This document shows, one piece after another, positions 40,361 through 49,293 of a DNA stretch of 49,293 bases. A program made the position numbers and the translations under genes. This DNA comes from Ruminococcus sp. UBA6407 (GTDB taxonomy: Bacteria > Bacillota > Clostridia > Oscillospirales > Ruminococcaceae): positions 1-49,293 of the forward strand of contig DJPR01000041.1 of assembly GCA_002438605.1 (NCBI GenBank). Reading direction: 5' to 3'. The notes under the pieces are model-generated. The model made no database searches. It was not told the origin of the DNA and saw nothing but the letters and a program-made list of their open reading frames with translations. Every line of letters starts with the position of its first letter. The stretch's first letter is position 1.

Positions 40361-42298
40361 TTATCTGATTTTTGAGCCTGTTGGCAAACTGTCATCAACG
40401 AAAATAACCTTAACATCACCGTCTGTAGTTTCGGCGGCACAAATCATGCCATTGCTTTCAACTCCGCAGAGTTTTACGGGTTTAAGGTTTGCAACAAACT
40501 GAATTTTTTTGCCGATAAGGTCATCGGGTTTATACCATTTTGCAATACCTGATACAATCTGACGTCCGCCCATGCCGTCATCAACCTGTAAGCAAAGGAG
40601 CTTGTTTGACTTTTTAACTTTTTCGCAGGCAGTTATTTTTCCTACACGAAGCTCAACCTTTGCAAAATCGTCTATTGTGATTTCTGGTGCAAGTTCAATT
40701 TGCTGTACATTTTCTTCATCAGCAGTATTAGCAGCCGCTGCCGCACTAAGCTTTGCAATTTCTTTTTCAGCGTCAATTCTTGCAAAAAGCGGAACAGGTT
40801 CTCCAACATGGCCGCCTGCACTAAGTCCACCGAACTTTTCAAGACTTTCAAAGTCACGTTTGTCTGTACCGATTTCATCAAGTATTTTTGCAGATGTTTC
40901 AGGCATAAACGGTGCAAGAATTACACCTATAAAACGAATACTTTCAAGCAGATTGTAAAGAACAGTGCCAAGTCTTTCGGAGTTGCTTTCATCCTTGCTT
41001 AAAACCCATGGTGCAGTTTCGTCAATGTACTTATTTGCACGTCTTGCAAGACTCATAATCGCTTCCATTGTATCAGCCATGCGATACTCGTCCATAAGCT
41101 GAGAAACACGCTTAGGAGTTTCAAGAGTCTTTGTAATAAGCTCATCATCAACAGCGTCAGTACATAACGCAGGCTTAATTTCACCATTAAAATATTTTTT
41201 GGACATTGCAACGGTTCTGTTTACAAGGTTACCAAGTGTATTTGCAAGGTCGGAATTATAACGTTCAATAAGAGATTCATAAGTGATAGAGCCGTCAGAA
41301 GTAATAGGCATTTCGCTCAGCAGATAGTATCTTGCGGCATCAACACCGAATGAATCAACAACATCATTTGCGTAAATAACATTTCCTTTTGATTTACTCA
41401 TTTTGTCATCACCGAAAAGAATCCAGTTATGTCCAAAAAGCTTTTTAGGAATTTCAAGTCCAAGAGCATGGAGCATAATCGGCCAGTAAATAGAATGAAA
41501 TCTCATGATATCCTTGCCGATTACATGACAGTCACAAGGCCAGTATTTCTCAAAAAGTTCGGAAGAACCGTCGGGGTCATATCCCAAAGCGGTAATGTAG
41601 TTTGAAAGTGCATCAATCCAAACATAAATTACATGCTTAGGATCAAATGTTACAGGAATACTCCATGTAAAGGTTGTTCTTGAAACACATAAATCCTGAA
41701 GCCCCGGTTTAATAAAGTTATTAAGCATTTCTTTTTTACGGCTTTCAGGAACAATGAAGTCAGGATGCTCCTCGATATATTCTTCAAGCCATTTCTGATA
41801 TTTTGAAAGCTTGAGGAAATATGCTTCTTCATTTGCAGTTTCAACATCTCTGCCGCAGTCAGGGCATTTTCCGTCAACAAGCTGTGATTCTGTCCAGAAA
41901 CTTTCGCATGGAGTGCAGTAAAGTCCCTCGTAAGAGCTTTTGTAAATATCTCCGTTATCATACAGCTTTTTAAATATTTTCTGAACTATCTTTTCATGCT
42001 GTTCGTCTGTTGTTCTGATAAAGCCGTCATATGAAATGTTCATGATTTTACAGATTTCCTTTATTTCGGCAACAACCTTATCGACATGTTCTTTAGGAGA
42101 AATACCTTCTGCTTTGGCAAGTTCTTCAATTTTAAGTCCATGCTCATCAGTACCGGTAAGGAAGTAAACATCATATCCCTGCATTCTTTTAAATCTTGCA
42201 ACAGCATCTGTGAATACTACTTCATAAGTATTGCCGATATGGGGCTTTTTTGATGCATATGCAATAGCTGTTGTTATATAAAATGGCTTTTTAGACAT
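40361..42298 (-). CDS. metG: Methionyl-tRNA synthetase
   Basis: The 645-residue enzyme charges tRNA-Met. It shows the class I HIGH motif as PHIGN (~19-23), a zinc knuckle (CTPC and CPDC near residues 128-150), KMSKS near residue 300, an anticodon-binding helical domain and a C-terminal EMAP/OB-type tRNA-binding domain (~540-645, FAKVELRVGKI). The start at ATG 42298 follows AAGGAGATG. A MITE-like repeat lies directly upstream. Confidence 0.97.
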   Translation of the reverse strand: MSKKPFYITTAIAYASKKPHIGNTYEVVFTDAVARFKRMQGYDVYFLTGTDEHGLKIEELAKAEGISPKEHVDKVVAEIKEICKIMNISYDGFIRTTDEQHEKIVQKIFKKLYDNGDIYKSSYEGLYCTPCESFWTESQLVDGKCPDCGRDVETANEEAYFLKLSKYQKWLEEYIEEHPDFIVPESRKKEMLNNFIKPGLQDLCVSRTTFTWSIPVTFDPKHVIYVWIDALSNYITALGYDPDGSSELFEKYWPCDCHVIGKDIMRFHSIYWPIMLHALGLEIPKKLFGHNWILFGDDKMSKSKGNVIYANDVVDSFGVDAARYYLLSEMPITSDGSITYESLIERYNSDLANTLGNLVNRTVAMSKKYFNGEIKPALCTDAVDDELITKTLETPKRVSQLMDEYRMADTMEAIMSLARRANKYIDETAPWVLSKDESNSERLGTVLYNLLESIRFIGVILAPFMPETSAKILDEIGTDKRDFESLEKFGGLSAGGHVGEPVPLFARIDAEKEIAKLSAAAAANTADEENVQQIELAPEITIDDFAKVELRVGKITACEKVKKSNKLLCLQVDDGMGGRQIVSGIAKWYKPDDLIGKKIQFVANLKPVKLCGVESNGMICAAETTDGDVKVIFVDDSLPTGSKIR

Positions 42299-42322
42299 AA
42301 AAACATCTCCTTTTTTAATTTC

Positions 42323-42374
42323 TAAGGCATAACCGTACAAAATCTTTTGACGTGATTTGTGCAGTATTGTCCTG
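42323..42374. repeat. MITE-like chromosomal repeat upstream of metG
   Basis: A short palindromic copy, AAGGCATAACCGTACAAAATC to GATTTGTGCAGTATTGTCCT, that would fall in the metG leader. Confidence 0.6.
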
Positions 42375-42494
42375 ATATACCATGAATTATATTATACACC
42401 ATTTTATGTAATTTGTCACGCTTTTTATTTGATATTTTGCAGAATGGATAAACTGTACTGTTTTTGCACTTTCAATAAGACAATATCTTGCTGC

Positions 42495-42523
42495 TTTACA
42501 ATATCAGAAATTTATGTTATAAT
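42495..42523 (+). promoter_or_regulatory. Promoter of the ABC-F gene
   Basis: TTTACA and TATAAT lie 17 bp apart. The leader holds a MITE-like repeat. Confidence 0.75.
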
Positions 42524-42530
42524 AAATGCA

Positions 42531-42571
42531 TTAAAGGCAACACTGCACAATCTTTATGCGGTGTTGCTTAA
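42531..42571. repeat. Short MITE-like repeat in the ABC-F leader
   Basis: AAGGCAACACTGCACAATC is followed by GCGGTGTTGCTT, between the -10 box and the ribosome site. Confidence 0.6.
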
Positions 42572-42588
42572 AACAATTTGGAGGTAAC

Positions 42589-44187
42589 ATGATTACAGTA
42601 TCTAATGTCAGCTTGCAATTCGGCGGTTCTACACTCTTTAAAAATGTAAATCTTAAATTTACAAATGGAAACTGCTACGGTGTTATAGGAGCAAATGGTG
42701 CAGGAAAATCAACATTTCTTAAAATTTTGTGCGGTGAGCTTGAACCTACCACTGGAGAAGCATCTATTCCTAAGGAGCTTCGTTTAAGTGTTCTTAAACA
42801 AGACCACTTCGCTTATGATGAATATAACGTCCTTGATACAGTTACAATGGGAAATGCACGTTTATATCAGATTATTCAGGAAAAGGACGCTCTTTATGCC
42901 AAAGAGGACTTTACAGAGGAGGACGGCATCAGGGCTTCCGAACTCGAAGCGGAATTTGCTGAGCTTAACGGCTGGGAAGTGGAATCTGACGTTTCTAAGC
43001 TTATACAGGGACTTGGACTGTCTGAGGATATTCTCTACAGCAGTATGGCTTTGCTTTCGGGAAATGAAAAAGTTAAAATTCTTCTTGCTCAGGCATTATT
43101 CGGAAATCCTGATATTATACTTCTTGATGAGCCTACAAACCACCTTGATATTGATGCTGTTCGTTGGTTGGAGGAGTTCTTATCTGAATATTTCGGAACT
43201 GTTATTGTAGTATCTCATGACAGACATTTTCTTAATAATGTATGCACACACATAGTTGATATTGATTATACCAAAATCAAAATGTATGTCGGCAACTATG
43301 AATTCTGGTATGAATCAAGTCAGCTTATACAGCGAATGATAAAACAGCAGAATAAGAAAAATGAAGATAAAATTAAAGAGCTTAAAGCATTTATTGAGCG
43401 ATTTTCTGCAAACAAGTCCAAATCAAATCAGGCAACTTCACGCCGTAAGCTGATTGAAAAGCTTACTGTTGAGGAACTGCCTGCTTCAAGCAGACGTTAT
43501 CCGTTTATCGGATTTGACATAGAGCGTGAGCTTGGCAAGGAAGTTTTGCAGGTAAACGGAATTTCAAAAACAGTAGACGGAGTAAAGCTGCTTAATAATG
43601 TAAGCTTTACATTAGGAAGAACAGATAAGGTTGCGTTTATCGGCGAAAGTGAACAGGCTATTACAATGCTTTTTAAAATTCTCATGGAAGAAGAAAAGGC
43701 TGATGAGGGAACATTCAAATGGGGTGTTTCAACATCTGTTTCGTACTTTCCTGTTGATAACTCTGAATATTTTAATGATTGTCAGCTTTCAATTCTTGAA
43801 TGGATAAGACAATATTCTCAAAGTGACGAAACTGAAACATATCTCAGAGGTTTTCTTGGACGTATGCTGTTTTCAGGTGATGATGTTTACAAGCCTGTCA
43901 ATGTGCTTTCAGGCGGTGAAAAGGTGAGGTGCATGTTTTCACGCATGATGCTTTACGGTTCAAATGTAATTGTTCTTGACCGTCCTACAAACCATCTCGA
44001 CCTTGAAAGCATTACTGCTGTAAACAATGGTCTTATGAATTTTAAAGGTGTTGTACTTCTTTCTTCTCATGACCATGAAATTCTTCAAACTGTTGCAAAC
44101 AGAATAATTGAAATTACACCTGAGGGCTGTATTGACCGTCAGGGAACTTATGAGGAATATCTTGATTTTAAGCAGCGTTCTAAGTAA
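42589..44187 (+). CDS. ABC-F family ATPase
   Basis: The 532-residue protein holds two ABC domains without membrane segments, joined by a charged linker (~240-310). Domain 1 has GANGAGKST, the signature LSGNEKV and LLDEPTNHLD. Domain 2 has a degenerate Walker A (GESEQAIT), signature LSGGEKV and LDRPTNHLD in place of DEPT. This layout fits a Firmicutes YbiT/YkpA-like ABC-F subgroup. ABC-F proteins act on the ribosome during translation; whether this one gives drug resistance cannot be told. GGAGGTAAC ribosome site. Confidence 0.9.
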   Translation: MITVSNVSLQFGGSTLFKNVNLKFTNGNCYGVIGANGAGKSTFLKILCGELEPTTGEASIPKELRLSVLKQDHFAYDEYNVLDTVTMGNARLYQIIQEKDALYAKEDFTEEDGIRASELEAEFAELNGWEVESDVSKLIQGLGLSEDILYSSMALLSGNEKVKILLAQALFGNPDIILLDEPTNHLDIDAVRWLEEFLSEYFGTVIVVSHDRHFLNNVCTHIVDIDYTKIKMYVGNYEFWYESSQLIQRMIKQQNKKNEDKIKELKAFIERFSANKSKSNQATSRRKLIEKLTVEELPASSRRYPFIGFDIERELGKEVLQVNGISKTVDGVKLLNNVSFTLGRTDKVAFIGESEQAITMLFKILMEEEKADEGTFKWGVSTSVSYFPVDNSEYFNDCQLSILEWIRQYSQSDETETYLRGFLGRMLFSGDDVYKPVNVLSGGEKVRCMFSRMMLYGSNVIVLDRPTNHLDLESITAVNNGLMNFKGVVLLSSHDHEILQTVANRIIEITPEGCIDRQGTYEEYLDFKQRSK

Positions 44188-44196
44188 AAAGTATTA

Positions 44197-44244
44197 TATT
44201 GCTCCCCCGATTAAATCTTGAAGAATTTAATTTGGGGAGCAATA
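44197..44244 (+). terminator. Terminator of the ABC-F gene
   Basis: TATTGCTCCCC pairs with GGGGAGCAATA and is followed by a T-rich run. Confidence 0.75.
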
Positions 44245-44396
44245 GTATTTTTATGTCTGAAAAATCTGAAAGTGATTTTGTTTATGAACAAGCTGTAAAT
44301 TCAGTATTGATTATTTAACTTAAATTAAACAAAAAGCTGTTTGATTAATTCGGGCAGTTTTATATATATATGTATATATGAAATTTTTAGACAATC

Positions 44397-44436
44397 AAGG
44401 CAGTACTGCACAATTTTTATGTGGCGATGTCTTAAA
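44397..44436. repeat. Short MITE-like repeat
   Basis: AAGGCAGTACTGCACAATT to GTGGCGATGTCTT, just upstream of the GH26 promoter. Confidence 0.55.
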
Positions 44437-44462
44437 AAAGTATGAATTTATTTTATAACTTA

Positions 44463-44491
44463 TTGACAATCGGCAATTAATTTATTATAAT
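44463..44491 (+). promoter_or_regulatory. Promoter of the chromosomal GH26 gene
   Basis: TTGACA and TATAAT are 17 bp apart, 41 bp before the ATG. Confidence 0.85.
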
Positions 44492-44532
44492 TAAACATAT
44501 AAGGTTTCTTGATTTTTAAGGAGGGTTTAATT

Positions 44533-46344
44533 ATGAAGATTAAAAAATTTCTTTCACTTATTACAGCCGCTGCGATAAGTGCCGTAAATTTAGCAGTTGC
44601 TGCTCCATGTGTTTCAGCAATTGAAGGCGGAGAGGTGCTTATAAAGGCTGAATGTGAGGATTTAAGCGGTGCTGAACTGTGGACATCTATTTATGAAAAT
44701 CAACTTCCCGGGTATTCGGGTGAGGGCTTTGCATATGTTACAAGTAAAGCGATTACTTTGGAGGTTGAAGCTCCTGAAGAAGGAATGTATCAAATAGATG
44801 TAAGATATGCACAAATTCTTGATAAAAGCGGAAGAGATCAGACTATATCCGTAAATGGCAAAAAAAATATGATAAAATTCCCGTACACAGATAAGTGGAC
44901 GGATATAAGCATGGGTGTGTTCCGTTTAAACAAAGGTACAAATGAAATTGAAATTTCACCTCAATACGGTTATGCAGCTTATGATACAATTACTATCACA
45001 AAAGCAATGCCTAATGACTATTCAAAAGCAACTTCAACTCTTACTGATTCAAATGCTACGAGTGAAACCAAAGCTCTTATGAAATACCTTAAAAGTGTTT
45101 ACGGAAATCATATTCTTTCAGGTCAGCAGGAGATTTACGGCGGCGGTATGAACGGCGACGGCAATATGGAAAAGGAATTTGACTGGCTTCTTGAAAATAC
45201 AGGAAAGCTTCCTGCTATCAGAGGCTTTGATATGATGAACTATAATCCGCTTTATGGCTGGGAGGACGGTACTACCGAACGTCTGATAGACTGGGTAACC
45301 AAAAAAGGCGGTATTGCAACAGTATGCTGGCATATTAACGTTCCAATAGACTTTAAAAATTATACTTTAGGAGATGAAGTTGATTGGAAAGACTGCACCT
45401 ACAAAAATTATCAGTCATCAAACGGAACATTTGATACATCAAAAGCTGTAGTTGAGGGAACTAAGGAATATGAATACTTCATGGCGGCAGTTGATGATCT
45501 AGCAGAACAGCTTCTGCTTTGTCAGGAGGCAGGAGTACCTATTATTTTCCGTCCATTGCATGAAGCTCAGGGCAACGAGGGAAATTACGGTGACGGTACT
45601 GCGTGGTTCTGGTGGGGCGACAGAGGTGCTGAGGTTTATAAGGAGCTTTGGAAACTTCTTTACACAACCCTTACAGAAAAGTATGAACTTCATAATCTTA
45701 TCTGGGAATTTAACAGCTATAACTACGCAAATTCTCCTACATGGTATCCTGGAGATGACTATGTTGATATTGTAGCTTATGACAAATATAATGTTGAAAA
45801 TAATCGTGATGACGGTCTTTCAAGCGGACCTAACGTAAGTGCTATCTCAAGAATATTCAATTATCTTTACAATTTGGTTGACGGCGGAAAAATGCTGGCA
45901 ATTTCTGAATGTGATACTGTTCCGACTGTAGAGAATATGATTGTTGAGGATGCTGGCTGGCTCTATTTTTGCCCATGGTACGGCGATCATCTTATGAGTG
46001 AACGCTATCAGGACCCTGAAACATTGAGTGAAATTTATAACAGTGATTACTGCATTACCCTTGATGAACTTCCTGAAAATCTCTATTCAAATTCATCTGC
46101 TGAAGAAACAACAGCTAAACCTGCTGAAATAGTTTATGGTGATACGAACTGTGACGGTTTAGTAGATATATCTGACGCTGTATTACTTAAATGCTATCTT
46201 ATTAATAATAAAAAATATGCTATATCAGCACAGGGTGCATTAAATGCAGATGTTCATGGAAACAATAATGGCCTTAACGCACAGGATGCTGTTTCAATTC
46301 AAAAATTTGTTCTCGGAGCAGTTAAAACACTTCCAATTAAATAA
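44533..46344 (+). CDS. Secreted GH26 mannanase with CBM35-like module and dockerin
   Basis: The 603-residue protein has a signal peptide (~1-30), a CBM35-like module (~35-160, starting IKAECEDLSG), a GH26 domain (~165-515) and a type I dockerin (~530-600, GDTNCDGLVDISDAVLLKCY and LNAQDAVSIQKF). The acid/base is Glu344 in RPLHEA and the nucleophile Glu459 in ISECDTVP, both intact. It should hydrolyse beta-1,4-mannan and join a cellulosome. It is an intact relative of the truncated GH26 at 80-1669. The ATG at 44533 follows AAGGAGGG. Confidence 0.93.
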   Translation: MKIKKFLSLITAAAISAVNLAVAAPCVSAIEGGEVLIKAECEDLSGAELWTSIYENQLPGYSGEGFAYVTSKAITLEVEAPEEGMYQIDVRYAQILDKSGRDQTISVNGKKNMIKFPYTDKWTDISMGVFRLNKGTNEIEISPQYGYAAYDTITITKAMPNDYSKATSTLTDSNATSETKALMKYLKSVYGNHILSGQQEIYGGGMNGDGNMEKEFDWLLENTGKLPAIRGFDMMNYNPLYGWEDGTTERLIDWVTKKGGIATVCWHINVPIDFKNYTLGDEVDWKDCTYKNYQSSNGTFDTSKAVVEGTKEYEYFMAAVDDLAEQLLLCQEAGVPIIFRPLHEAQGNEGNYGDGTAWFWWGDRGAEVYKELWKLLYTTLTEKYELHNLIWEFNSYNYANSPTWYPGDDYVDIVAYDKYNVENNRDDGLSSGPNVSAISRIFNYLYNLVDGGKMLAISECDTVPTVENMIVEDAGWLYFCPWYGDHLMSERYQDPETLSEIYNSDYCITLDELPENLYSNSSAEETTAKPAEIVYGDTNCDGLVDISDAVLLKCYLINNKKYAISAQGALNADVHGNNNGLNAQDAVSIQKFVLGAVKTLPIK

Positions 46345-46350
46345 CTTTGA

Positions 46351-46381
46351 AAATGTCGATTCATAAGATGAATCGACATTT
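46351..46381 (+). terminator. Terminator of the GH26 gene
   Basis: AAATGTCGATTCAT pairs with ATGAATCGACATTT and ends in T-rich sequence. Confidence 0.85.
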
Positions 46382-46446
46382 TTATAATAATTCAATAAAA
46401 CAGCATGATACCAAGTTCTAGTGCAACAATACTACAATCTTTATAA

Positions 46447-46475
46447 TTGACAAAAAGTTAATATCAGGCTATAAT
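46447..46475 (+). promoter_or_regulatory. Promoter of the topoisomerase A-subunit gene
   Basis: TTGACA and TATAAT, 17 bp apart, about 150 nt before the gene. Confidence 0.85.
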
Positions 46476-46489
46476 ATATAAGAAACTGT

Positions 46490-46544
46490 TTAAGGCATCA
46501 CCTTACAAGGCAAAAAATAACAGCCTTTAATGGTGCTGCCTTAA
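46490..46544. repeat. MITE-like repeat in the topoisomerase leader
   Basis: TTAAGGCATCACCTTACAAGG and TAATGGTGCTGCCTTAA are imperfect inverted ends. It would be transcribed in the leader. Confidence 0.6.
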
Positions 46545-46626
46545 CTATGCTGACAAAAGTTTATTAAGAATATCAACGGGGTAGCATGAATTTTCTGTTG
46601 ATACAGGTCTGAGAACGGAGAGGAAA

Positions 46627-48864
46627 ATGGCAAGAAAAAAGGAAACTCCAAAATCCAAAAAAGAAAATCAAAACGCATATATAGAAGGTTCAGGCATAGT
46701 GGTAAATGAAATGATTTCAGATACACTGAAAAAGAATTATATGCCGTATGCTATGAGTGTTATTATCTCAAGAGCACTGCCTGAAATTGACGGTTTTAAG
46801 CCGTCACACAGAAAGCTGCTCTATACAATGTATAAAAACGGACTGCTGAAGGAAGATAAGGAGCGTTCAAAGTCTGCAAATGTAGTCGGCGCAACAATGA
46901 AGCTGAATCCGCATGGAGATCAGGCAATATATGAAACCATGGTACGTCTTACAAAAGGAAATGAGGCTTTGCTGCATCCCTATGTAGATTCTAAGGGTAA
47001 CTTCGGCAAGGCGTATTCAAGAGATATGCACTATGCTGCCGCAAGATATACAGAAGTAAAGCTTGCTCCTATATGCAATGAGCTTTTCAGAGATATAGAT
47101 AAGGAAACAGTTGATTTTGTTCCAAACTATGATAATACAATGCAGGAGCCAACACTGCTCCCTGCATCATTTCCGTCTGTTTTGGTAAATTCAAATGTTG
47201 GAATAGCTGTTTCAATGGCAAGCAATGTGTGTTCCTTTAATCTGGAAGAAATATGTGAAACCTGCATTGCTCTGATGAAAAATCCGAATCACGATATTTT
47301 AAGTACATTAAAAGGTCCGGATTTTCCAAGCGGCGGATTTATGTACTATGATGAATCTGAGCTCAGCAAAATATATGAAACCGGCAGAGGCAGTATAAAG
47401 GTACGTTCAAAGTATAATTATGATAAATCAGCAAATTGTATCGAAGTAACTGAAATACCATACAGCACAACAGTTGAGGCTGTTATTGATAAAATTGTTG
47501 ACCTTATTAAGCAGGGGAAAATTCGTGAAATTTCATACATTCGTGACGAAACTGATTTAAATGGACTTAAAATCGCTATCGACCTTAAAAGGGGTACAGA
47601 CCCTGAAAAATTGATGCAAAAGCTTTTCAGACTCACACCGCTTCAGGATAATTATTCGTGTAATTTCAACATTCTTATAGCAGGTACGCCAAAGGTTATG
47701 GGCGTTAGAGAAATACTTACTGAATGGACTGCTTTTCGTGAAGAATGTGTAAAACGCAGAACATTTTATGATTTGACCAAGAAAAAGGAAAAGCTTCATT
47801 TACTTGAAGCACTTGCAAAAATTCTTCTCGACATAGACAAGGCAATTAAAATTATTCGTGAAACCGAAGCTGAAAGTGACGTTGTTCCGAATCTCATGGT
47901 CGGATTCGGCATTGACGAAATTCAGGCTGAATATGTAGCTGAAATAAAGCTAAGAAATATTAATAAACAGTATATACTTCGCCGCATAGAAGATGTCGAT
48001 TCATTGAAAAATGATATTGCAGAAATGGAAGAAATACTTAATGACAGAAAGAAAATAAGAAATATAATTATCAAAGAACTTAAAAATGTTATAAAGAATT
48101 ACAGTCAGCCAAGGAAAACAATGTTTTATTATCAATCTGATATTGATGATGAAACTCCTGAGGACGATACTCCCGATTATGCAGTCAATCTTTTTATTTC
48201 TGCAAGCGGATACTTTAAGAAAATAACTCCGCAGTCACTTAGAATGAGCGGTGAACAAAAGCTTAAAGACGGTGATTATATTGCCGATTCATTTGAGTCC
48301 ACAAATAAAACAGAGCTTATTTTCTTTTCCGATAAATGTCAGGCGTATAAAACAAAAGCAAGTGCATTTGATGATTCCAAAGCAAGTCTTATGGGAGATT
48401 ATATTCCTGCCAAGCTGAACTTTGATGAAAGTGAAAATCTCCTGGCAATGATTCCGACAACTGATTACAGCGGGCATCTGATATTCTTCTTTGAAAACGG
48501 AAAAGCAGCAAAAGTTCCGCTAAAGGCATATGAAACAAAAACAAACCGTAAAAAGCTTGCAAATGCATATTCCTCAAAGTCACCTCTTATAAAGGTCATA
48601 TATATAAATGATGACTGCAATATACTGCTGAGAAGCTCAAGCGGACATGCAATTCTATTTAATTCTGCCATGATACTTCCTAAAGCTACAAGAGATACAC
48701 AGGGGATTCAGGTTATGAATTTAAAGAAAAACGCAGTACTTGAAAGTGCTGTTACAATATCTGCCGAACAGGTTTCTGATTACGAAAAATATACAGTTAA
48801 AAGTATCCCTGCCTCAGGAAAGCCTGCCAAAGAACTTGGCGACAGCAATCAGCTTACGCTTTAA
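46627..48864 (+). CDS. Type IIA topoisomerase subunit A (topoisomerase IV/gyrase A type)
   Basis: The 745-residue protein has the GyrA/ParC breakage-reunion domain (~35-490): YAMSVIISRALPEIDGFKPSHRKLLYTMYK, then the catalytic Tyr141 in AARYTE. A coiled coil and a C-terminal beta-pinwheel (~500-735) with degenerate repeats follow. There is no clear GyrA box (QRRGGKG), so it is closer to a ParC-like or alternative subunit. The partner B subunit is not in the window. Ribosome site GGAGAGG. Its stop codon lies within the first bases of a MITE-like repeat. Confidence 0.85.
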   Translation: MARKKETPKSKKENQNAYIEGSGIVVNEMISDTLKKNYMPYAMSVIISRALPEIDGFKPSHRKLLYTMYKNGLLKEDKERSKSANVVGATMKLNPHGDQAIYETMVRLTKGNEALLHPYVDSKGNFGKAYSRDMHYAAARYTEVKLAPICNELFRDIDKETVDFVPNYDNTMQEPTLLPASFPSVLVNSNVGIAVSMASNVCSFNLEEICETCIALMKNPNHDILSTLKGPDFPSGGFMYYDESELSKIYETGRGSIKVRSKYNYDKSANCIEVTEIPYSTTVEAVIDKIVDLIKQGKIREISYIRDETDLNGLKIAIDLKRGTDPEKLMQKLFRLTPLQDNYSCNFNILIAGTPKVMGVREILTEWTAFREECVKRRTFYDLTKKKEKLHLLEALAKILLDIDKAIKIIRETEAESDVVPNLMVGFGIDEIQAEYVAEIKLRNINKQYILRRIEDVDSLKNDIAEMEEILNDRKKIRNIIIKELKNVIKNYSQPRKTMFYYQSDIDDETPEDDTPDYAVNLFISASGYFKKITPQSLRMSGEQKLKDGDYIADSFESTNKTELIFFSDKCQAYKTKASAFDDSKASLMGDYIPAKLNFDESENLLAMIPTTDYSGHLIFFFENGKAAKVPLKAYETKTNRKKLANAYSSKSPLIKVIYINDDCNILLRSSSGHAILFNSAMILPKATRDTQGIQVMNLKKNAVLESAVTISAEQVSDYEKYTVKSIPASGKPAKELGDSNQLTL

Positions 48865-48959
48865 GGCAATACCGCAACACAATCCTACAATTAAAATCAC
48901 ATACTGTACTGTATGGAGTCACCTCACCATACGCCGGTATTCTTTCGTCGTCTGCCTTA
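48861..48959. repeat. MITE-like repeat overlapping the end of the topoisomerase gene
   Basis: TTAAGGCAATACCGCA at the left, CGTCGTCTGCCTTA at the right. The TAA stop of the gene (48862-48864) is part of the repeat. The inside shares GCCGGTATTCTTTCG-type sequence with the copy at 34523. Confidence 0.65.
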
Positions 48960-49013
48960 CACTATGTGATTTGTTCCTGTAATCTTGTATCATGTTATTT
49001 TATTGAATTGATA

Positions 49014-49067
49014 TAAAGGCAATACTTCACAAATTATGTCTGATGACTTTGTGCAGTATTGCCTTAA
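49014..49067. repeat. MITE-like chromosomal repeat, compact copy
   Basis: AAAGGCAATACTTCACAAA pairs with TTTGTGCAGTATTGCCTT with few mismatches. Confidence 0.75.
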
Positions 49068-49079
49068 TTTATTTTTTTA

Positions 49080-49108
49080 TTGACTTTAAAATAAGCTGAT
49101 GTTATAAT
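49080..49108 (+). promoter_or_regulatory. Promoter of the last gene in the window
   Basis: TTGACT and TATAAT are 17 bp apart. Confidence 0.8.
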
Positions 49109-49144
49109 ATATTCATCAAATTTATTGTATGGAGGGGTATAAAA

Positions 49145-49293
49145 ATGTACAGGTTTATCAAATCATTTATGGCTGTTGCGGCATCATCTGTTATGACACT
49201 AAGCATGTCGGCGTCAATTCCTGAAAATAGTGTTGAAGCTGACAGTGCCGCAAAAGTCAGCATTCTTGCCGATGAAGAAAACAGCTATTATTT
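49145..49293 (+). CDS. Secreted protein, N-terminal fragment cut by the window edge
   Basis: Only 49 codons are visible. ATG 49145 follows GGAGGGG. The first ~25 residues form a signal peptide (MYRFIKSFMAVAASSVMTLS, ending near MSAS). The mature start is acidic and low in complexity. Function cannot be told; the neighbourhood suggests another polysaccharide-degrading or cell-surface protein. Confidence 0.75.
   Translation, partial: MYRFIKSFMAVAASSVMTLSMSASIPENSVEADSAAKVSILADEENSYY

Noticed and set aside
43618..43990. Degenerate second ATPase site of the ABC-F gene as a sign of decay
   Set aside because: The frame is intact, and similar non-canonical second domains are, to my knowledge, normal for a Firmicutes ABC-F subgroup.

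Overview
The window looks like a low-GC gut or rumen clostridium of the Ruminococcus type. The chromosomal part encodes secreted polysaccharide-degrading enzymes with type I dockerins, which are cellulosome parts, and housekeeping genes with Firmicutes-style promoters (TTGACA, 17 bp, TATAAT) and strong Shine-Dalgarno sites. No species name can be given from sequence reading alone.

Two kinds of DNA are present. From the left edge to about 34.45 kb lies an integrative conjugative or mobilizable element (ICE). It runs: (a) a GH26 mannanase-like gene with a damaged 5' end (80-1669), probably cargo; (b) a plus-strand operon (1.8-14.4 kb) ending in a 2801-residue polyvalent protein that joins CHC2/Toprim-like, N6-adenine methylase and SNF2 helicase parts, preceded by a MuF-C-like protein; (c) a 0.9 kb noncoding tract with three tandem promoter / structured RNA / terminator units, running into a PBECR4-like gene; (d) a minus-strand operon of 16 genes (16.5-23.8 kb) with ParA, ParB, SSB, TraX, a TnpV-like protein and many small proteins, driven by one consensus promoter at 23.97 kb and carrying an iteron-like repeat array; (e) a zinc-ribbon/ribbon-helix-helix regulator; (f) a mobilization block (relaxase, two MobC-like proteins, a multi-hairpin oriT candidate); (g) a right-hand module with two large serine recombinases, a RepA/DUF6017-type protein, two paralogous XRE regulators and a sigma-like regulator. 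No VirB4, VirD4 or other type IV secretion gene is visible, so the transfer apparatus and the left end should lie upstream of position 1.

From about 34.5 kb to the right edge is the chromosome: a tRNA Val-Asp-Gly-Cys operon, a dockerin-bearing beta-helix (pectate-lyase-like) protein, a small Cys-motif protein with 13-residue tandem repeats, a DUF378 membrane protein, the rpsF-ssb-rpsR operon, metG, an ABC-F ATPase gene, a dockerin-bearing GH26 mannanase, a topoisomerase IV/gyrase A-type subunit and the start of a secreted protein. About ten copies of a palindromic MITE-like repeat (ends near AAGGCAATACCGCACAAAG) are scattered between these genes. I saw none inside the ICE, which supports the boundary.

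The most unusual content is the RNA triplet at 14.37-15.29 kb, with paired-base changes between copies; a recurring ~60-residue module spread over three consecutive polyvalent proteins; a 13-bp palindrome, GGACAGnCTGTCC, placed just upstream of the ribosome site of both the first gene of the plus operon and parB; and an eight-hairpin oriT region.
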